64,000 bases of DNA from Asticcacaulis taihuensis (lineage in GTDB: Bacteria > Pseudomonadota > Alphaproteobacteria > Caulobacterales > Caulobacteraceae). The stretch lies in assembly GCF_900100255.1 (NCBI RefSeq), contig NZ_FMTS01000001.1, forward strand, positions 372,001-436,000. The letters are read 5' to 3'. Numbering within the stretch: position 1 is the first letter of the stretch; each line of letters begins with the position of its first letter. This document shows, piece by piece, positions 27,394-36,354 of the stretch. The position numbers were made by a program, and so were the translations under genes. The notes under the pieces are model-generated. The model did no database searches, was not told where the DNA came from, and worked only from the letters and a program-made list of their open reading frames with translations.

Positions 27394-28365
27394 CTACGCC
27401 TTCTTCGCCGGCGCCTTCGTATCCGGTCCGACCGATTTGATCAGTTCGGCCACGCCGCCGACCATGCCAGCCAGGGACGACATATCGGCCGGCATGATTA
27501 GGGTCTTGGTATTGTTCGACTCGGCGAAACGGCCGAAGGCTTCGACATATTTCTGCGCCACGAAATAGTTGATGGCGTTGACATCGCCTTTGGCAATAGC
27601 CTGGGACACGACATCCGTGGCGCGGGCTTCCGCCTCGGCGGAGCGCTCGCGGGCCTCGGCGTCACGGAAGGCTGCCTCCTTGCGGCCCTCGGCTTCCAGC
27701 ACGGCGGATTGCTTCGATCCTTCGGCGCGGGCAATCGCGGCCTGCTTTTCGCCATCCGCTTCGATGATCAGGGCACGACGTTCGCGTTCGGCCTTCATCT
27801 GGCGCGCCATCGAATCCGTTATGTCATGTGGCGGCTTCAAGTCCTTGATTTCAATGCGATTTACCTTTACACCCCACGGGCTGGTGGCATGGTCGATTAC
27901 ATTCAGCAGACGCGAATTGATGGCGTCGCGTTGGGAAAGCACCTCGTCCAGTTCCATGGCGCCAACGACCGTCCGCAGGTTCGTCATGGCCAGTTGGGTG
28001 ATGGCGTTGTCAAGATTATCGACGCGATAGGCGGCCAGCGCGGCATCGATCACCTGGGTGAAGACGATGCCGTCGACCTTGACGTTGACATTGTCCTTGG
28101 TAATGACGTCCTGCTGCGGCACATCGAAGACGCGTTCCATCATATTGACCTTGCGCCCGATCGCCTCAACGAACGGCGTCAGGAAGGCGATGCCCGGCTT
28201 GAGCGTGCGCGTATAGCGGCCAAAGTTCTCGATGGTGAATTCGTACCCCTGGGGCACGATCTTCACGATGCTGAACAGCATCATGACGCCGAGCACGATG
28301 ACGACAAAGGTCAAGGGTCCGAAAATGGAAATGGATTGCAGCAATTGGGCCTCCCCCGAAATCAC
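27394..28365 (-). CDS. qmcA: SPFH/band-7 (stomatin-like) membrane protein QmcA
   Basis: 323 aa. One N-terminal membrane helix (TFVVIVLGVMMLFSIVKIV) precedes a band-7 domain with YEFTIENFGRYTRTLKPG, VPQQDVITKDNVNVKVDGIV and NRIEIKDLKPPHDI. A long Ala/Glu/Arg coiled coil (about residues 195-265) and a short tail follow. Such proteins oligomerise into membrane microdomains and may modulate FtsH-type proteases. nfeD follows at 9 bp. Confidence 0.9.
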   Translation of the reverse strand: MISGEAQLLQSISIFGPLTFVVIVLGVMMLFSIVKIVPQGYEFTIENFGRYTRTLKPGIAFLTPFVEAIGRKVNMMERVFDVPQQDVITKDNVNVKVDGIVFTQVIDAALAAYRVDNLDNAITQLAMTNLRTVVGAMELDEVLSQRDAINSRLLNVIDHATSPWGVKVNRIEIKDLKPPHDITDSMARQMKAERERRALIIEADGEKQAAIARAEGSKQSAVLEAEGRKEAAFRDAEARERSAEAEARATDVVSQAIAKGDVNAINYFVAQKYVEAFGRFAESNNTKTLIMPADMSSLAGMVGGVAELIKSVGPDTKAPAKKA

Positions 28366-28443
28366 ACCACCAATATGGGGTATGTAATGGCCATTATACA
28401 GGGGGTTCCGGCCAGGCCCTAGCCAAATCGGCGTGAAAGCGGT

Positions 28444-31038
28444 TTAAGCCACTTCCGCCTTTGCGTCCGGCTGGTCTTCCTTGAGGCGCAGCAGCCCGGC
28501 CACCGTATCGATCAGCGTATCCATGATGATCGGCTTCGGGATATGCGCATCCATGCCGGCGGCATAACAGGCTTCGACCTGATCGTGCATGGCATCGGCG
28601 GTCAGGGCAACGATCGGCACATGCTGGCCTTCGGGTTCCTGCGACCGGAAGATACGCGTGGCCTCCAGGCCGCCCAGGCGTGGCATGTTGAGGTCCATCA
28701 GGACCAGATCATAGCGCGACATGTCGAGATCAAGCGCTTCCTGGCCATCGACCGCCTCGGTAATGATAAAGCCGAAGGGCTCGAGGAACAGGCGCGCCAC
28801 CTTGCGGTTGACCGGGTGATCGTCGACCAGAAGGATATGCATCCCCGGCAGGTCGGCATTGTCATCGTGCTTGGGCATGGATTTCATTTCCGGCTGCTCC
28901 GATTCGGGCACGGCCATAACCTCGCCGGCTTCAAAAGTCATAACGAACACCGAGCCGATGCCCTCTTCGCTGGTGACGCTCAGGGAGCCGCCCATCAATT
29001 CCGCCAGGCGGCGGCTGATGTTGAGGCCCAGGCCGGTGCCGCCATATTTACGGGTGGTGACCGCATCCGCCTGGGTAAAGGCCTCAAACAGCTTGTCGAG
29101 TGTGGCCTTGCTCATGCCTATGCCCGTATCGCGGACCTCGACACGCACCCGATACCCGCCCTCTTCGCGCGGCGTGGCCGAGGCCAGGATGCGCACCGTA
29201 CCCTTTTCGGTGAACTTCAGAGCATTGGAAACGAGGTTGGACAGGCACTGATAAACACGCAGCACATCAAAGGTCATCGGCGCCCTGGCGTTTTCGTCCA
29301 GTTCATAACGCAGCATCACGTCCTTGCCGTCGAGCAGCGAACCGTAGGTATTGATAACGCGCTCGATCATGTCCTTGAGCGTTGTAGGTGTTGGCGCCAA
29401 CTCGATCTTGCCGGCTTCGATGCGCGACATGTCAAGCACATCATTGAGCAATACCAGCAGGGTCTGGCCGGAATCGACGAGGATATCGACCTGTTCGCGC
29501 TGGCTTTCGGTGAGGTCGTTTTTCTTGAGTGCCTGCGCCATGCCAAGCACGCCATTCAGCGGCGTGCGCAGTTCGTGGCTCATGACGGCGAGGAAGCGCG
29601 ACTTGGCGGCATTTGCGGCTTCGGCATGTTCGTGCGCGTCACGCAGGTGCCACTGCATCCGGCGCATCCGGAAGACCCACAAAGCGCCGCCAACCAGAAT
29701 CACCAGCAACAGTAAGGCGATCAGACCGGCCGCGCCGAGCAGCAGGTTGCGCATCTGCACCTGCTTGACCAGCAGGCGGCTTTCGGCTGTTTTGCCGTCC
29801 AGTTCCTTGCGCAGCGCCTTGTACATACCCTGTACTGAGTCCACGCGAGATTTTTCGTAATAGGCAGCCTGAGTGCGAGTCCATTCGTCCAGCGCATCAA
29901 AAGCTTCATTGCCACGGCCATCAGCACGCAGCATATAAGCCTGCAGACGCTTATCGAACGACGAATCAGGCGGGCTCATGCTTTCAGGTAAGGCCCGCAA
30001 TTTGGCTAAGTAAAAACGAGCCTTCGTTGTGTCGGTTCCATCAGCATAGGCACGCGCGAGCAGGCGCATTTTCCACACATCCAGCACATTATTGATGATG
30101 CCTTTGTTAACATATGACTCAGCCAGGCACTCTCTGACCGCGGCATATTTTTGCGCCTGATCCTCAATAGTGGCGCACAGAAACTCATCCCAAGTCTTCA
30201 GGTCTTCAACATTATACTTGTTAACGTAGTCGGTATGCAGCTTTTGAAACTGCTCGGCGACCGGCATATCGTTTTCGTGCGCCGCCCATAAGGCCAGATC
30301 GTAGACCATATCGAGCTTTTGGGAGAAAAAGGCATTCTTTTGCGATAATTTCGCCATGGCCAGCATATTGTTGGCATAGGCGTCATAATCACCGACAGCG
30401 CCAAGCGAGAAAGCAGTAACCTGATATGCCGCCTCCAGCACGGGTTCGGCATCAGGGCCTTCCGCCTTGAGGTGTACGATAAGCTTGTCACCCAGATCGA
30501 TAGCGTCTGCCCACTGCTCGAAATGTTGCAGGTAACGTATCCGTTCGATCATGACGATGCTTTGCAGCGCCTGATTGGGCGTCGTCAGATAAGCGCTCCA
30601 CTCACGATCCGAGAAACCTTTAAAATCACCGATTTCACTTTGGTAAGCCTGGTACATAAACCGGGCCAACAAATCGAGATTGGTGTCGTCTTCTTTTTGA
30701 GCCAGTTTGAGAATGCGGTCGTGCCAAGCCAGTAATTTGCTTTCATTCTGGTCAGTTTTGTAGGCATATAATACCCGCCACAAGGCGTGAATTCGAGCAT
30801 CGCCGGAAAGCCTGACAGCACGCTCGCCATAAGTGTCAATCTCATTTTCAGTGTATGTAAACGGGCTGGAGGCCACCAGATTATATACAGCCAGCAATTT
30901 ATCGTGCCGCGGGGCGATCGGTTGTTCCTGCGCAAACACCGATATGGGCATCACAAAAAAGGCGAGCAGGAGTGCCCCCACTAAAGCAAGCCAATGCTTT
31001 ACGGTCGCAATGCTCATTGCGCGATCAGAGCGACCCAT
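28444..31038 (-). CDS. hybrid sensor histidine kinase with periplasmic helical-repeat sensor
   Basis: 864 aa. An N-terminal signal/TM helix (residues about 14-36) is followed by about 390 residues of helical, TPR-like periplasmic sequence. A second TM (about 431-456, LLGAAGLIALLLLVILVGG) leads to a short linker and a HisKA domain with H488 (MSHELRTPLNGV). An HATPase domain (GTGLGLNISRRLAEL) and a C-terminal receiver with D782 (LVLMDLNMPRLGG) follow. It should autophosphorylate and pass phosphate to its own receiver. There is no HPt domain in it and no response regulator partner next to it. GGGAG precedes the ATG at 31038. Confidence 0.92.
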   Translation of the reverse strand: MGRSDRAMSIATVKHWLALVGALLLAFFVMPISVFAQEQPIAPRHDKLLAVYNLVASSPFTYTENEIDTYGERAVRLSGDARIHALWRVLYAYKTDQNESKLLAWHDRILKLAQKEDDTNLDLLARFMYQAYQSEIGDFKGFSDREWSAYLTTPNQALQSIVMIERIRYLQHFEQWADAIDLGDKLIVHLKAEGPDAEPVLEAAYQVTAFSLGAVGDYDAYANNMLAMAKLSQKNAFFSQKLDMVYDLALWAAHENDMPVAEQFQKLHTDYVNKYNVEDLKTWDEFLCATIEDQAQKYAAVRECLAESYVNKGIINNVLDVWKMRLLARAYADGTDTTKARFYLAKLRALPESMSPPDSSFDKRLQAYMLRADGRGNEAFDALDEWTRTQAAYYEKSRVDSVQGMYKALRKELDGKTAESRLLVKQVQMRNLLLGAAGLIALLLLVILVGGALWVFRMRRMQWHLRDAHEHAEAANAAKSRFLAVMSHELRTPLNGVLGMAQALKKNDLTESQREQVDILVDSGQTLLVLLNDVLDMSRIEAGKIELAPTPTTLKDMIERVINTYGSLLDGKDVMLRYELDENARAPMTFDVLRVYQCLSNLVSNALKFTEKGTVRILASATPREEGGYRVRVEVRDTGIGMSKATLDKLFEAFTQADAVTTRKYGGTGLGLNISRRLAELMGGSLSVTSEEGIGSVFVMTFEAGEVMAVPESEQPEMKSMPKHDDNADLPGMHILLVDDHPVNRKVARLFLEPFGFIITEAVDGQEALDLDMSRYDLVLMDLNMPRLGGLEATRIFRSQEPEGQHVPIVALTADAMHDQVEACYAAGMDAHIPKPIIMDTLIDTVAGLLRLKEDQPDAKAEVA

Positions 31039-31130
31039 GCCGTCTCCCGTTACCTAAAGTTCTTCCATTTGGCCATAAAGACCTTAGGATTCACTTAAAC
31101 TGCAAGGTTACGAAGACGGTAATATGCAAA

Positions 31131-31153
31131 CGCCCCGCGGCAAGCGCGGGGCG
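31131..31153 (-). terminator. GC-rich hairpin after the small peptide gene
   Basis: Perfect 9-bp stem CGCCCCGCG/CGCGGGGCG with a 5-base loop. It lies 38 bp after the stop of the 46-aa peptide gene (minus strand), with TTTG following. The T-run is short, so termination may be partial. Confidence 0.7.
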
Positions 31154-31191
31154 TAAAAGTTATTACTGAATTCCGTCAGTTTCGGGCGTAA

Positions 31192-31332
31192 TTAACGCAT
31201 ACCACCACAGACGCAACCGAACTGCGGCGAGCAGTTGCAGGTCGGCATCTGGTGGGCGACAGCTTGGCTAACGGCGAAAGAGGCGCCGGCAGCGGCAACC
31301 ATAGCGACAACAGCGATAGTCAACTTCTTCAT
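31192..31332 (-). CDS. 46-aa exported cysteine-rich peptide
   Basis: Too short for usual gene callers. The ATG at 31332 has AGGAG 8 bp upstream. The product starts MKKLTIAVVAMVAAAGASFA, a clear Sec signal peptide, and the mature part (about 25 residues) ends MPTCNCSPQFGCVCGGMR, with four cysteines in two C-x-C pairs. Its own terminator-like hairpin follows at 31131-31153. Possible roles are metal binding or a disulphide-bonded periplasmic or secreted peptide; nothing decides between them. Convincing as a gene because signal, ribosome site and terminator all agree. Confidence 0.72.
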   Translation of the reverse strand: MKKLTIAVVAMVAAAGASFAVSQAVAHQMPTCNCSPQFGCVCGGMR

Positions 31333-31569
31333 AAACTTACTCCTGAGACTCACCAAAAGAACATTTGACGCAGTCTGGAGCTCCGCACTGACGTTTGGAA
31401 TTACAGCCCTGCCGCACGGATTCGAGTGGGATTAACCACTTCTATTACCGTTAACAGCCATTAACCACAAAAATGAAACTCGCACAAGACGCGAAATTAC
31501 CGCATCCGCCTCCATACTTTGATTTTTTGTATTCTTTGACCGTACGCGACCGAAAGGTCACAGTCCTTT

Positions 31570-32013
31570 TTAACGACCTGAATTTTGCCGGGCGTGTGCG
31601 GATTTCAACAGCACGTCATGCATATCCGCATTATTAATCAATGACATAGCCACATCCAGACGCATGAAGCGCGCCGCATCGGCGTCATCTCCGGCTACCG
31701 GCTCCCCTGCAAGCCACTCAGCGCCGTAATCGATCAGAATATAATGAAATTCCGGCTCGATTATCTCGTAGATGGCGAGTAATCCGCTGATTTTCGCCTC
31801 TACACCGGTTTCTTCAAACAACTCACGCAAGGCGGCCGCCTCTAGTCTCTCCCCCCGCTGCACCTTGCCACCGGGAACCGTCCACTCACCCTGACGAGGC
31901 GCTTGTCCGCGCCGTATCAGCAGAACTTCGTCGCCCCGCCAGCACACAACCCCCACGGCAGGCACCGGATGTGAGCCGGACTGACCGGATGGATTAGGTT
32001 TTGTGTCTTGCAC
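31570..32013 (-). CDS. NUDIX hydrolase
   Basis: 147 aa from the GTG at 32013, which has AGAGAGGCGG upstream. An ATG at 32070 in the same frame would add 19 basic residues and abut the divergent dehydrogenase start at 32073. The NUDIX box is complete: GGKVQRGERLEAAALRELFEETGVEA fits G-x5-E-x7-R-E-U-x-E-E-x-G-U (given here as a whole only to show spacing: G at about residue 46, REL and EET near 61-67). The family hydrolyses nucleoside diphosphates linked to other groups, such as ADP-ribose or oxidised dNTPs; the substrate is not predictable here. Confidence 0.87.
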   Translation of the reverse strand: MQDTKPNPSGQSGSHPVPAVGVVCWRGDEVLLIRRGQAPRQGEWTVPGGKVQRGERLEAAALRELFEETGVEAKISGLLAIYEIIEPEFHYILIDYGAEWLAGEPVAGDDADAARFMRLDVAMSLINNADMHDVLLKSAHARQNSGR

Positions 32014-32072
32014 TTCCCGCCTCTCTCGCTTAACGCAACGCGAACACCTAACCTTTAGCCAGAGTCTCATCC

Positions 32073-33503
32073 ATGTCTACGCCCGCCTTTCCCGACGCTC
32101 CGCCCGTCTCGCCCGAAGTGCTCGCGCAGATCAAGGCCGTGGTCGGTGAAGCCGGTTACAGCGAAGACCCGATGCGTGTCGACCCGAAGCTGACCGAATG
32201 GCGCGGCAAATGGAAGGGCCACACCCCCCTGCTCGTCCTGCCGAAATCGACCGAGGAAGTCTCGGCAGTGGTCAAGATCTGCTATGACAATGGGGTGGCC
32301 ATCACGCCGCAGGGCGGCAATACCGGCCTGGTCGGCGGGCAAATCCCTTTCGGCGAAATCCTGATCTCGCTGGAACGCATGAAGGCGGTCCGCGATGTGG
32401 CCCCGACCGATGACACCATGGTGCTGGAATCCGGCCTGAGCCTTTTGGATGCCCAGCAGATCGCTGAAAAAGCCGGCCGCTATTTTCCGCTGTCGCTGGC
32501 GGCCGAAGGCACCGCCACGGTCGGCGGCGTGATCAGCACAAACGCCGGCGGCACGGCCGTACTGCGCTATGGCGTGACCCGCGACCTTGTGTCCGGACTT
32601 GAGGTGGTACTGCCCAATGGCGATATTTTCCATGGCCTGAAGCGCCTGCGCAAGGACAATACGGGCTACGATATTAAACACATGTTTATCGGCGCCGAAG
32701 GTACGCTCGGCATCATCACCGCCGCCTCGCTGAAACTCTTCCCGATCATGAACTCGCGCTCGACGGCGATCGTGGCTTTCGACAGCGCGCAGAAAGCGAT
32801 CGACCTGCTGGTTCGTGCCAAGCAGGAAACCGGCGGACAGGTTGAGGCCTTCGAACTGATGGGCCGCTATGGTCTCTCGCTGGTGCTGAAGCACATTCCC
32901 GATACGCGTGAGCCGTTGGGCGCCGAATATCCATGGTACGCCCTAATCGAAGTCGCGTCCGGCGATCCGGAAGGCGCCGCCTCATCGATGGAGCGCCTGC
33001 TGGAGGCCGCCTTCGAGGAAGAACTGGTGCTCGACGCCGTCATCGCCCAGAACGAAACCCAGGCCGCCGAGTTCTGGCGCCTGCGCGAAGACCATTCCGC
33101 CGCCGAGAAGGCCGAAGGCGCCGCCTGGAAGCACGACATTTCCGTGCCCCTGTCGCGCATGGCCGAATATATGGAAGAAGGCGCGAAGGCGATCGAAGCC
33201 TTCCTGCCCGGTGCGCGCCTTGTGGCCTTTGGCCATGTCGGCGACGGCAATGTCCACTTCAACGTGATCGTACCCGAAGGCATGGACGCTGGCGAATTCA
33301 ACGCCATGCGCGATGCTGGCGCCAAGGTCGTGCATGATCTGGTCAATGAATATGAAGGCTCGATATCGGCCGAACATGGCCTCGGCCGCATGAAAACCGA
33401 AGAAGCCCTGCTCTACAAGGACCCGGTGACGGTCTCGGCTATGCAGGCTCTGCGCCTGGCGCTTGATCCGAAGCGCATCATGAACCCGCATGTGTTGTTT
33501 TAG
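32073..33503 (+). CDS. FAD-linked oxidoreductase (GlcD / D-2-hydroxyglutarate dehydrogenase type)
   Basis: 476 aa. The vanillyl-alcohol-oxidase-type FAD domain shows TPQGGNTGLVGGQIP, LAAEGTATVGGVISTNAGGT and MFIGAEGTLGIIT. The C-terminal part has FGHVGDGNVHFNV and SISAEHGLGRMK, with histidines that bind a metal in D-2-hydroxyacid dehydrogenases. Such enzymes oxidise D-2-hydroxyglutarate, D-lactate or glycolate. The length and lack of a Fe-S domain fit the D-2-hydroxyglutarate/D-lactate group. The stop overlaps the convergent regulator gene by 4 bp. Confidence 0.9.
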   Translation: MSTPAFPDAPPVSPEVLAQIKAVVGEAGYSEDPMRVDPKLTEWRGKWKGHTPLLVLPKSTEEVSAVVKICYDNGVAITPQGGNTGLVGGQIPFGEILISLERMKAVRDVAPTDDTMVLESGLSLLDAQQIAEKAGRYFPLSLAAEGTATVGGVISTNAGGTAVLRYGVTRDLVSGLEVVLPNGDIFHGLKRLRKDNTGYDIKHMFIGAEGTLGIITAASLKLFPIMNSRSTAIVAFDSAQKAIDLLVRAKQETGGQVEAFELMGRYGLSLVLKHIPDTREPLGAEYPWYALIEVASGDPEGAASSMERLLEAAFEEELVLDAVIAQNETQAAEFWRLREDHSAAEKAEGAAWKHDISVPLSRMAEYMEEGAKAIEAFLPGARLVAFGHVGDGNVHFNVIVPEGMDAGEFNAMRDAGAKVVHDLVNEYEGSISAEHGLGRMKTEEALLYKDPVTVSAMQALRLALDPKRIMNPHVLF

Positions 33504-34327
33504 CGCGCAAATATAGCGTCAACAGCCGCCTGGGCCAGGTCTTCCGCCGGATCATCCTTGGCGCGAATGACACCCGCCACGCTCTTGAGCAAATCATGCA
33601 TGGTGAAGGGCTTGGGCAATAAGGCATCCGCCCCGGCCGCCTTGGCTGCGGCCAGGACATGGACAGCGGTAATGGTGGCGTCAACGCCTTCCGACATGGC
33701 CACAACCTTGCAGTGACCGAAGTCGCTCTTGATCTGGGCTGTCCCCTCGATACCACCGATACCGGGGATAAGCACCGCCGTCACCACGACATCGATCAGG
33801 CCGAGATTATGATCGAAGAAAGCGTCTTCCATATTGGCCGCATAGGAAACCTTATAGCCGACCTGCTTCAGCACCCGGCAGATATCGTTACGCAGGTCTT
33901 CATTGTCCTCGATGACCAGGACATTGTGGTCTTTCGAGCGGGCGCGATGATAGGCATTGGTATCGGCCAGCAGGTTTTTCAGCTTTTCCGGATTGAACGG
34001 CTTGGGCAGGACAAAATCCGCCCCGGCGACCCGCGCCTGGTTCATGGCGGTGGTAATGGCGTTGCCACGCCCGCCACCATCGGACATGATGGCCAGGGGG
34101 GCATCCTGGGCTTCACCGCGGATCTGATCGATATGTTCAATGGTGGCGCCATTGGCATCATAGGCATCGAACAGCAGTAAATGGAAACGGCTGCCCTTCA
34201 GCATCCGCATGGCCATTTTCTGATCGAAGCTGAGAACAGAGGTCCATTTCTGCTGATGCAGCATCAAGGCAATGCGCTGCGCCAGATCACGGTTCTGATC
34301 CATTATAAGCACGCTGCCTTGACTCAT
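33500..34327 (-). CDS. double-receiver response regulator with inactive second receiver
   Basis: 275 aa, two receiver domains in tandem and no output domain. Domain 1 keeps an acceptor D54 (LLLFDAYDANG) and the lysine in VLPKPFNPEKL. Domain 2 starts VLVIEDNEDL and ends LLPKPFTMHDLL, but the acceptor position reads VVVTAVLIPG: alanine 184 replaces aspartate. The paralogue at 34548-35339 has D186 there. So domain 2 cannot be phosphorylated in the normal way. The two genes are neighbours on the same strand, 220 bp apart. The gap contains a dyad TTTAAGT-N7-ACTTAAA at 34369-34389. Confidence 0.88.
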   Translation of the reverse strand: MSQGSVLIMDQNRDLAQRIALMLHQQKWTSVLSFDQKMAMRMLKGSRFHLLLFDAYDANGATIEHIDQIRGEAQDAPLAIMSDGGGRGNAITTAMNQARVAGADFVLPKPFNPEKLKNLLADTNAYHRARSKDHNVLVIEDNEDLRNDICRVLKQVGYKVSYAANMEDAFFDHNLGLIDVVVTAVLIPGIGGIEGTAQIKSDFGHCKVVAMSEGVDATITAVHVLAAAKAAGADALLPKPFTMHDLLKSVAGVIRAKDDPAEDLAQAAVDAIFAR

Positions 34328-34547
34328 ACGGAACCCTTGAAACGGCGACTTTATTCTTGTTTCCCGAATTTAAGTAAAAAACACTTAAAATCTCAATAAC
34401 GCTCCAAGGGCGTCTTTTAATGCACTAAGTTTTATAAATTCGTGCGGCAATATATTACACAAACGGTTAGCAGATACCATTCAAAAACGTGCTGTTTGCT
34501 TAATCATTATTATGGTTTACAGGCAGATAACCATATAGTCATTATCA

Positions 34548-35339
34548 TCAGGCAACGGCGCAGGCTTCACCCAGGATCGCTTCAATCAGATAGGTCAGGT
34601 CGCTGGCGGAAAACGGCTTGGGCAGTAAGGCATCCGCCCCCATGTATTTGGCAGCGGAAAGCGCCTGGGCATTGCCCACCCGATTGTCAGACCCGGCGGA
34701 CATGGCAACAATGGCCACCTTCGGCCAGGTCGATTTGATGATCTGGATGCCCTCGATTCCCCCCATACCCGGCATGAAGATATCGGTAATGACGACATCG
34801 ACGTGGGCGATATCAACGCGATCGAATGCCTCCTCCATCGAACGCGCCTCGCTGATGCGGTAACCTTCCTCCGCCAGTGCCACAGTGGTCAATTTGCGAA
34901 CCACCCGGCAGTCATCGACGACCAGGACGTGTTTGGGCCGGACCGGCGCGCGGCGCATCTTGGCGGCCTCATCAAGGATAATAGCCAGGTCATCAGGCGC
35001 GAAAGGCTTGGGCAGAACAAAATCCGCCTGAGCGCGGCGCGCGGCATTGAGGGTCGAATTGAGTGCCGCGCCACCGGCTCCGCCGGCGCTCATGATGGCG
35101 ATCGGCACGCCTGGCGCCAGTTCACGGATCTCCGGCAGCAGGGTCAGGGTATTGCCGTCATCGACATACACATCGAGCAGAAGCAGATCGACGCGCGACG
35201 CCCTGAGTTGCTGAAAGACCATCTTGTGATCGAAGCTCAGCACCGCCGACCACCCCAGTGGCGTAAGCATACGTGAAATCAGTTGCGCCTGGACGCGGCT
35301 GTCTTCCAGAACAAGTACAGTACCGGCGGATACGGGCAT
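34548..35339 (-). CDS. double-receiver response regulator
   Basis: 263 aa from the ATG at 35339, preceded by AGGGGAG at 8 bp. Two receiver domains are fused. The first has D56 (LLLLDVYVDDG) and VLPKPFAPDDL; the second has LVVDDCRVVRK, D186 (VVITDIFMPGMGG) and LLPKPFSASDL. Both look active. It is paralogous over its whole length to the upstream-neighbour product at 33500-34327. No DNA-binding or enzymatic output domain is present, so it probably works by protein contact or as a phosphate relay or sink. Confidence 0.88.
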   Translation of the reverse strand: MPVSAGTVLVLEDSRVQAQLISRMLTPLGWSAVLSFDHKMVFQQLRASRVDLLLLDVYVDDGNTLTLLPEIRELAPGVPIAIMSAGGAGGAALNSTLNAARRAQADFVLPKPFAPDDLAIILDEAAKMRRAPVRPKHVLVVDDCRVVRKLTTVALAEEGYRISEARSMEEAFDRVDIAHVDVVITDIFMPGMGGIEGIQIIKSTWPKVAIVAMSAGSDNRVGNAQALSAAKYMGADALLPKPFSASDLTYLIEAILGEACAVA

Positions 35340-35565
35340 GTGGATGGCTCCCCTATTGTCTTGGTCATACACTTACGCGCCGAGATCGGGCCTTGCCGAA
35401 ATCGGTTACGGGTACGCTTAAGCAACTGGAACGCTACTGACCTCTCTCCTGAACTCCCGTCAGGCCGGCTCTGATTGTCTTGCCATTCTATTGTACAGAA
35501 TGACGAACATCCTTATGTTGGCCGGTGACGCGAACCCTAAACCGCAAAGCTTAAAAAAACCGTTC

Positions 35566-36354
35566 ATGCTGACTCTTTTATCGCCCGCCAAATCGCTCGA
35601 CCTTACGCCCTTCGATGACGGCATCAGCCCCACGGAACCGCGGTTCTCGGAACAGAGCGCAAAACTATTAAAAAGCCTCAAGCGATTAAAGCCGAAGCAC
35701 ATCGCCGAACTGATGGATATTTCACCGGCGCTCAGCGAACTGAATTATGAGCGCTATCAGGGCTTTGAAGACCAGACACGGGGCGCCGCCGCCTTTATGT
35801 TCGATGGCGATGTTTATAGCGGTCTCGAAGCCCGCACGCTGGACAAAGCCGGCCTGGAATGGGCGCAGGATCATATCCGCATCCTGTCTGGCTTTTACGG
35901 CGTATTGCGACCGCTCGACCTGATCCGTCCGTACCGTCTGGAAATGGGATCGCAACTGAAAACAGGACGTGCGGACTCGCTGTATCAGTTCTGGGGCGAC
36001 AGCCTGGCCAAAAGCCTGAATGAAGAATTGAAGTCGCAAGGGGATGACACGCTCGTCAATCTGGCCAGCACCGAATATTCGCGCGCTGCCCTGACAAAAG
36101 TGCTGAAGGCAAATGCTGTCAGTCCACGCTTTCTCGAAATCAAGGGCAATGAGGCTAAGATCGTTTCCTTTTTCGCCAAGAAAGCCCGTGGCCTGATGGC
36201 GCGATACATGATTGATAACCGCATCGACCGCATCGATGGCCTGAAGGATTTCAGAGTGGCCGATTATCAATTCCGCGCCGACCTGTCGAAGGACGGTGAC
36301 TGGGTGTTTACCCGCCCGCAGCCAGCCCTGGTAACGAAGAAGAAGGCCGCTTAA
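35566..36354 (+). CDS. yaaA: YaaA-family peroxide stress protein
   Basis: 262 aa from the ATG at 35566. An upstream TTG at 35491 is in frame but adds unconserved sequence. The family start MLTLLSPAKSLD is present, as are FNG-type DGDVYSGLEA, RILSGFYGVLRPLDLIRPYR and LVNLASTEYS. YaaA (DUF328) limits intracellular iron under peroxide stress in E. coli and binds DNA with a helix-hairpin-helix-like region. The stop overlaps the convergent tsaC stop. Confidence 0.9.
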   Translation: MLTLLSPAKSLDLTPFDDGISPTEPRFSEQSAKLLKSLKRLKPKHIAELMDISPALSELNYERYQGFEDQTRGAAAFMFDGDVYSGLEARTLDKAGLEWAQDHIRILSGFYGVLRPLDLIRPYRLEMGSQLKTGRADSLYQFWGDSLAKSLNEELKSQGDDTLVNLASTEYSRAALTKVLKANAVSPRFLEIKGNEAKIVSFFAKKARGLMARYMIDNRIDRIDGLKDFRVADYQFRADLSKDGDWVFTRPQPALVTKKKAA

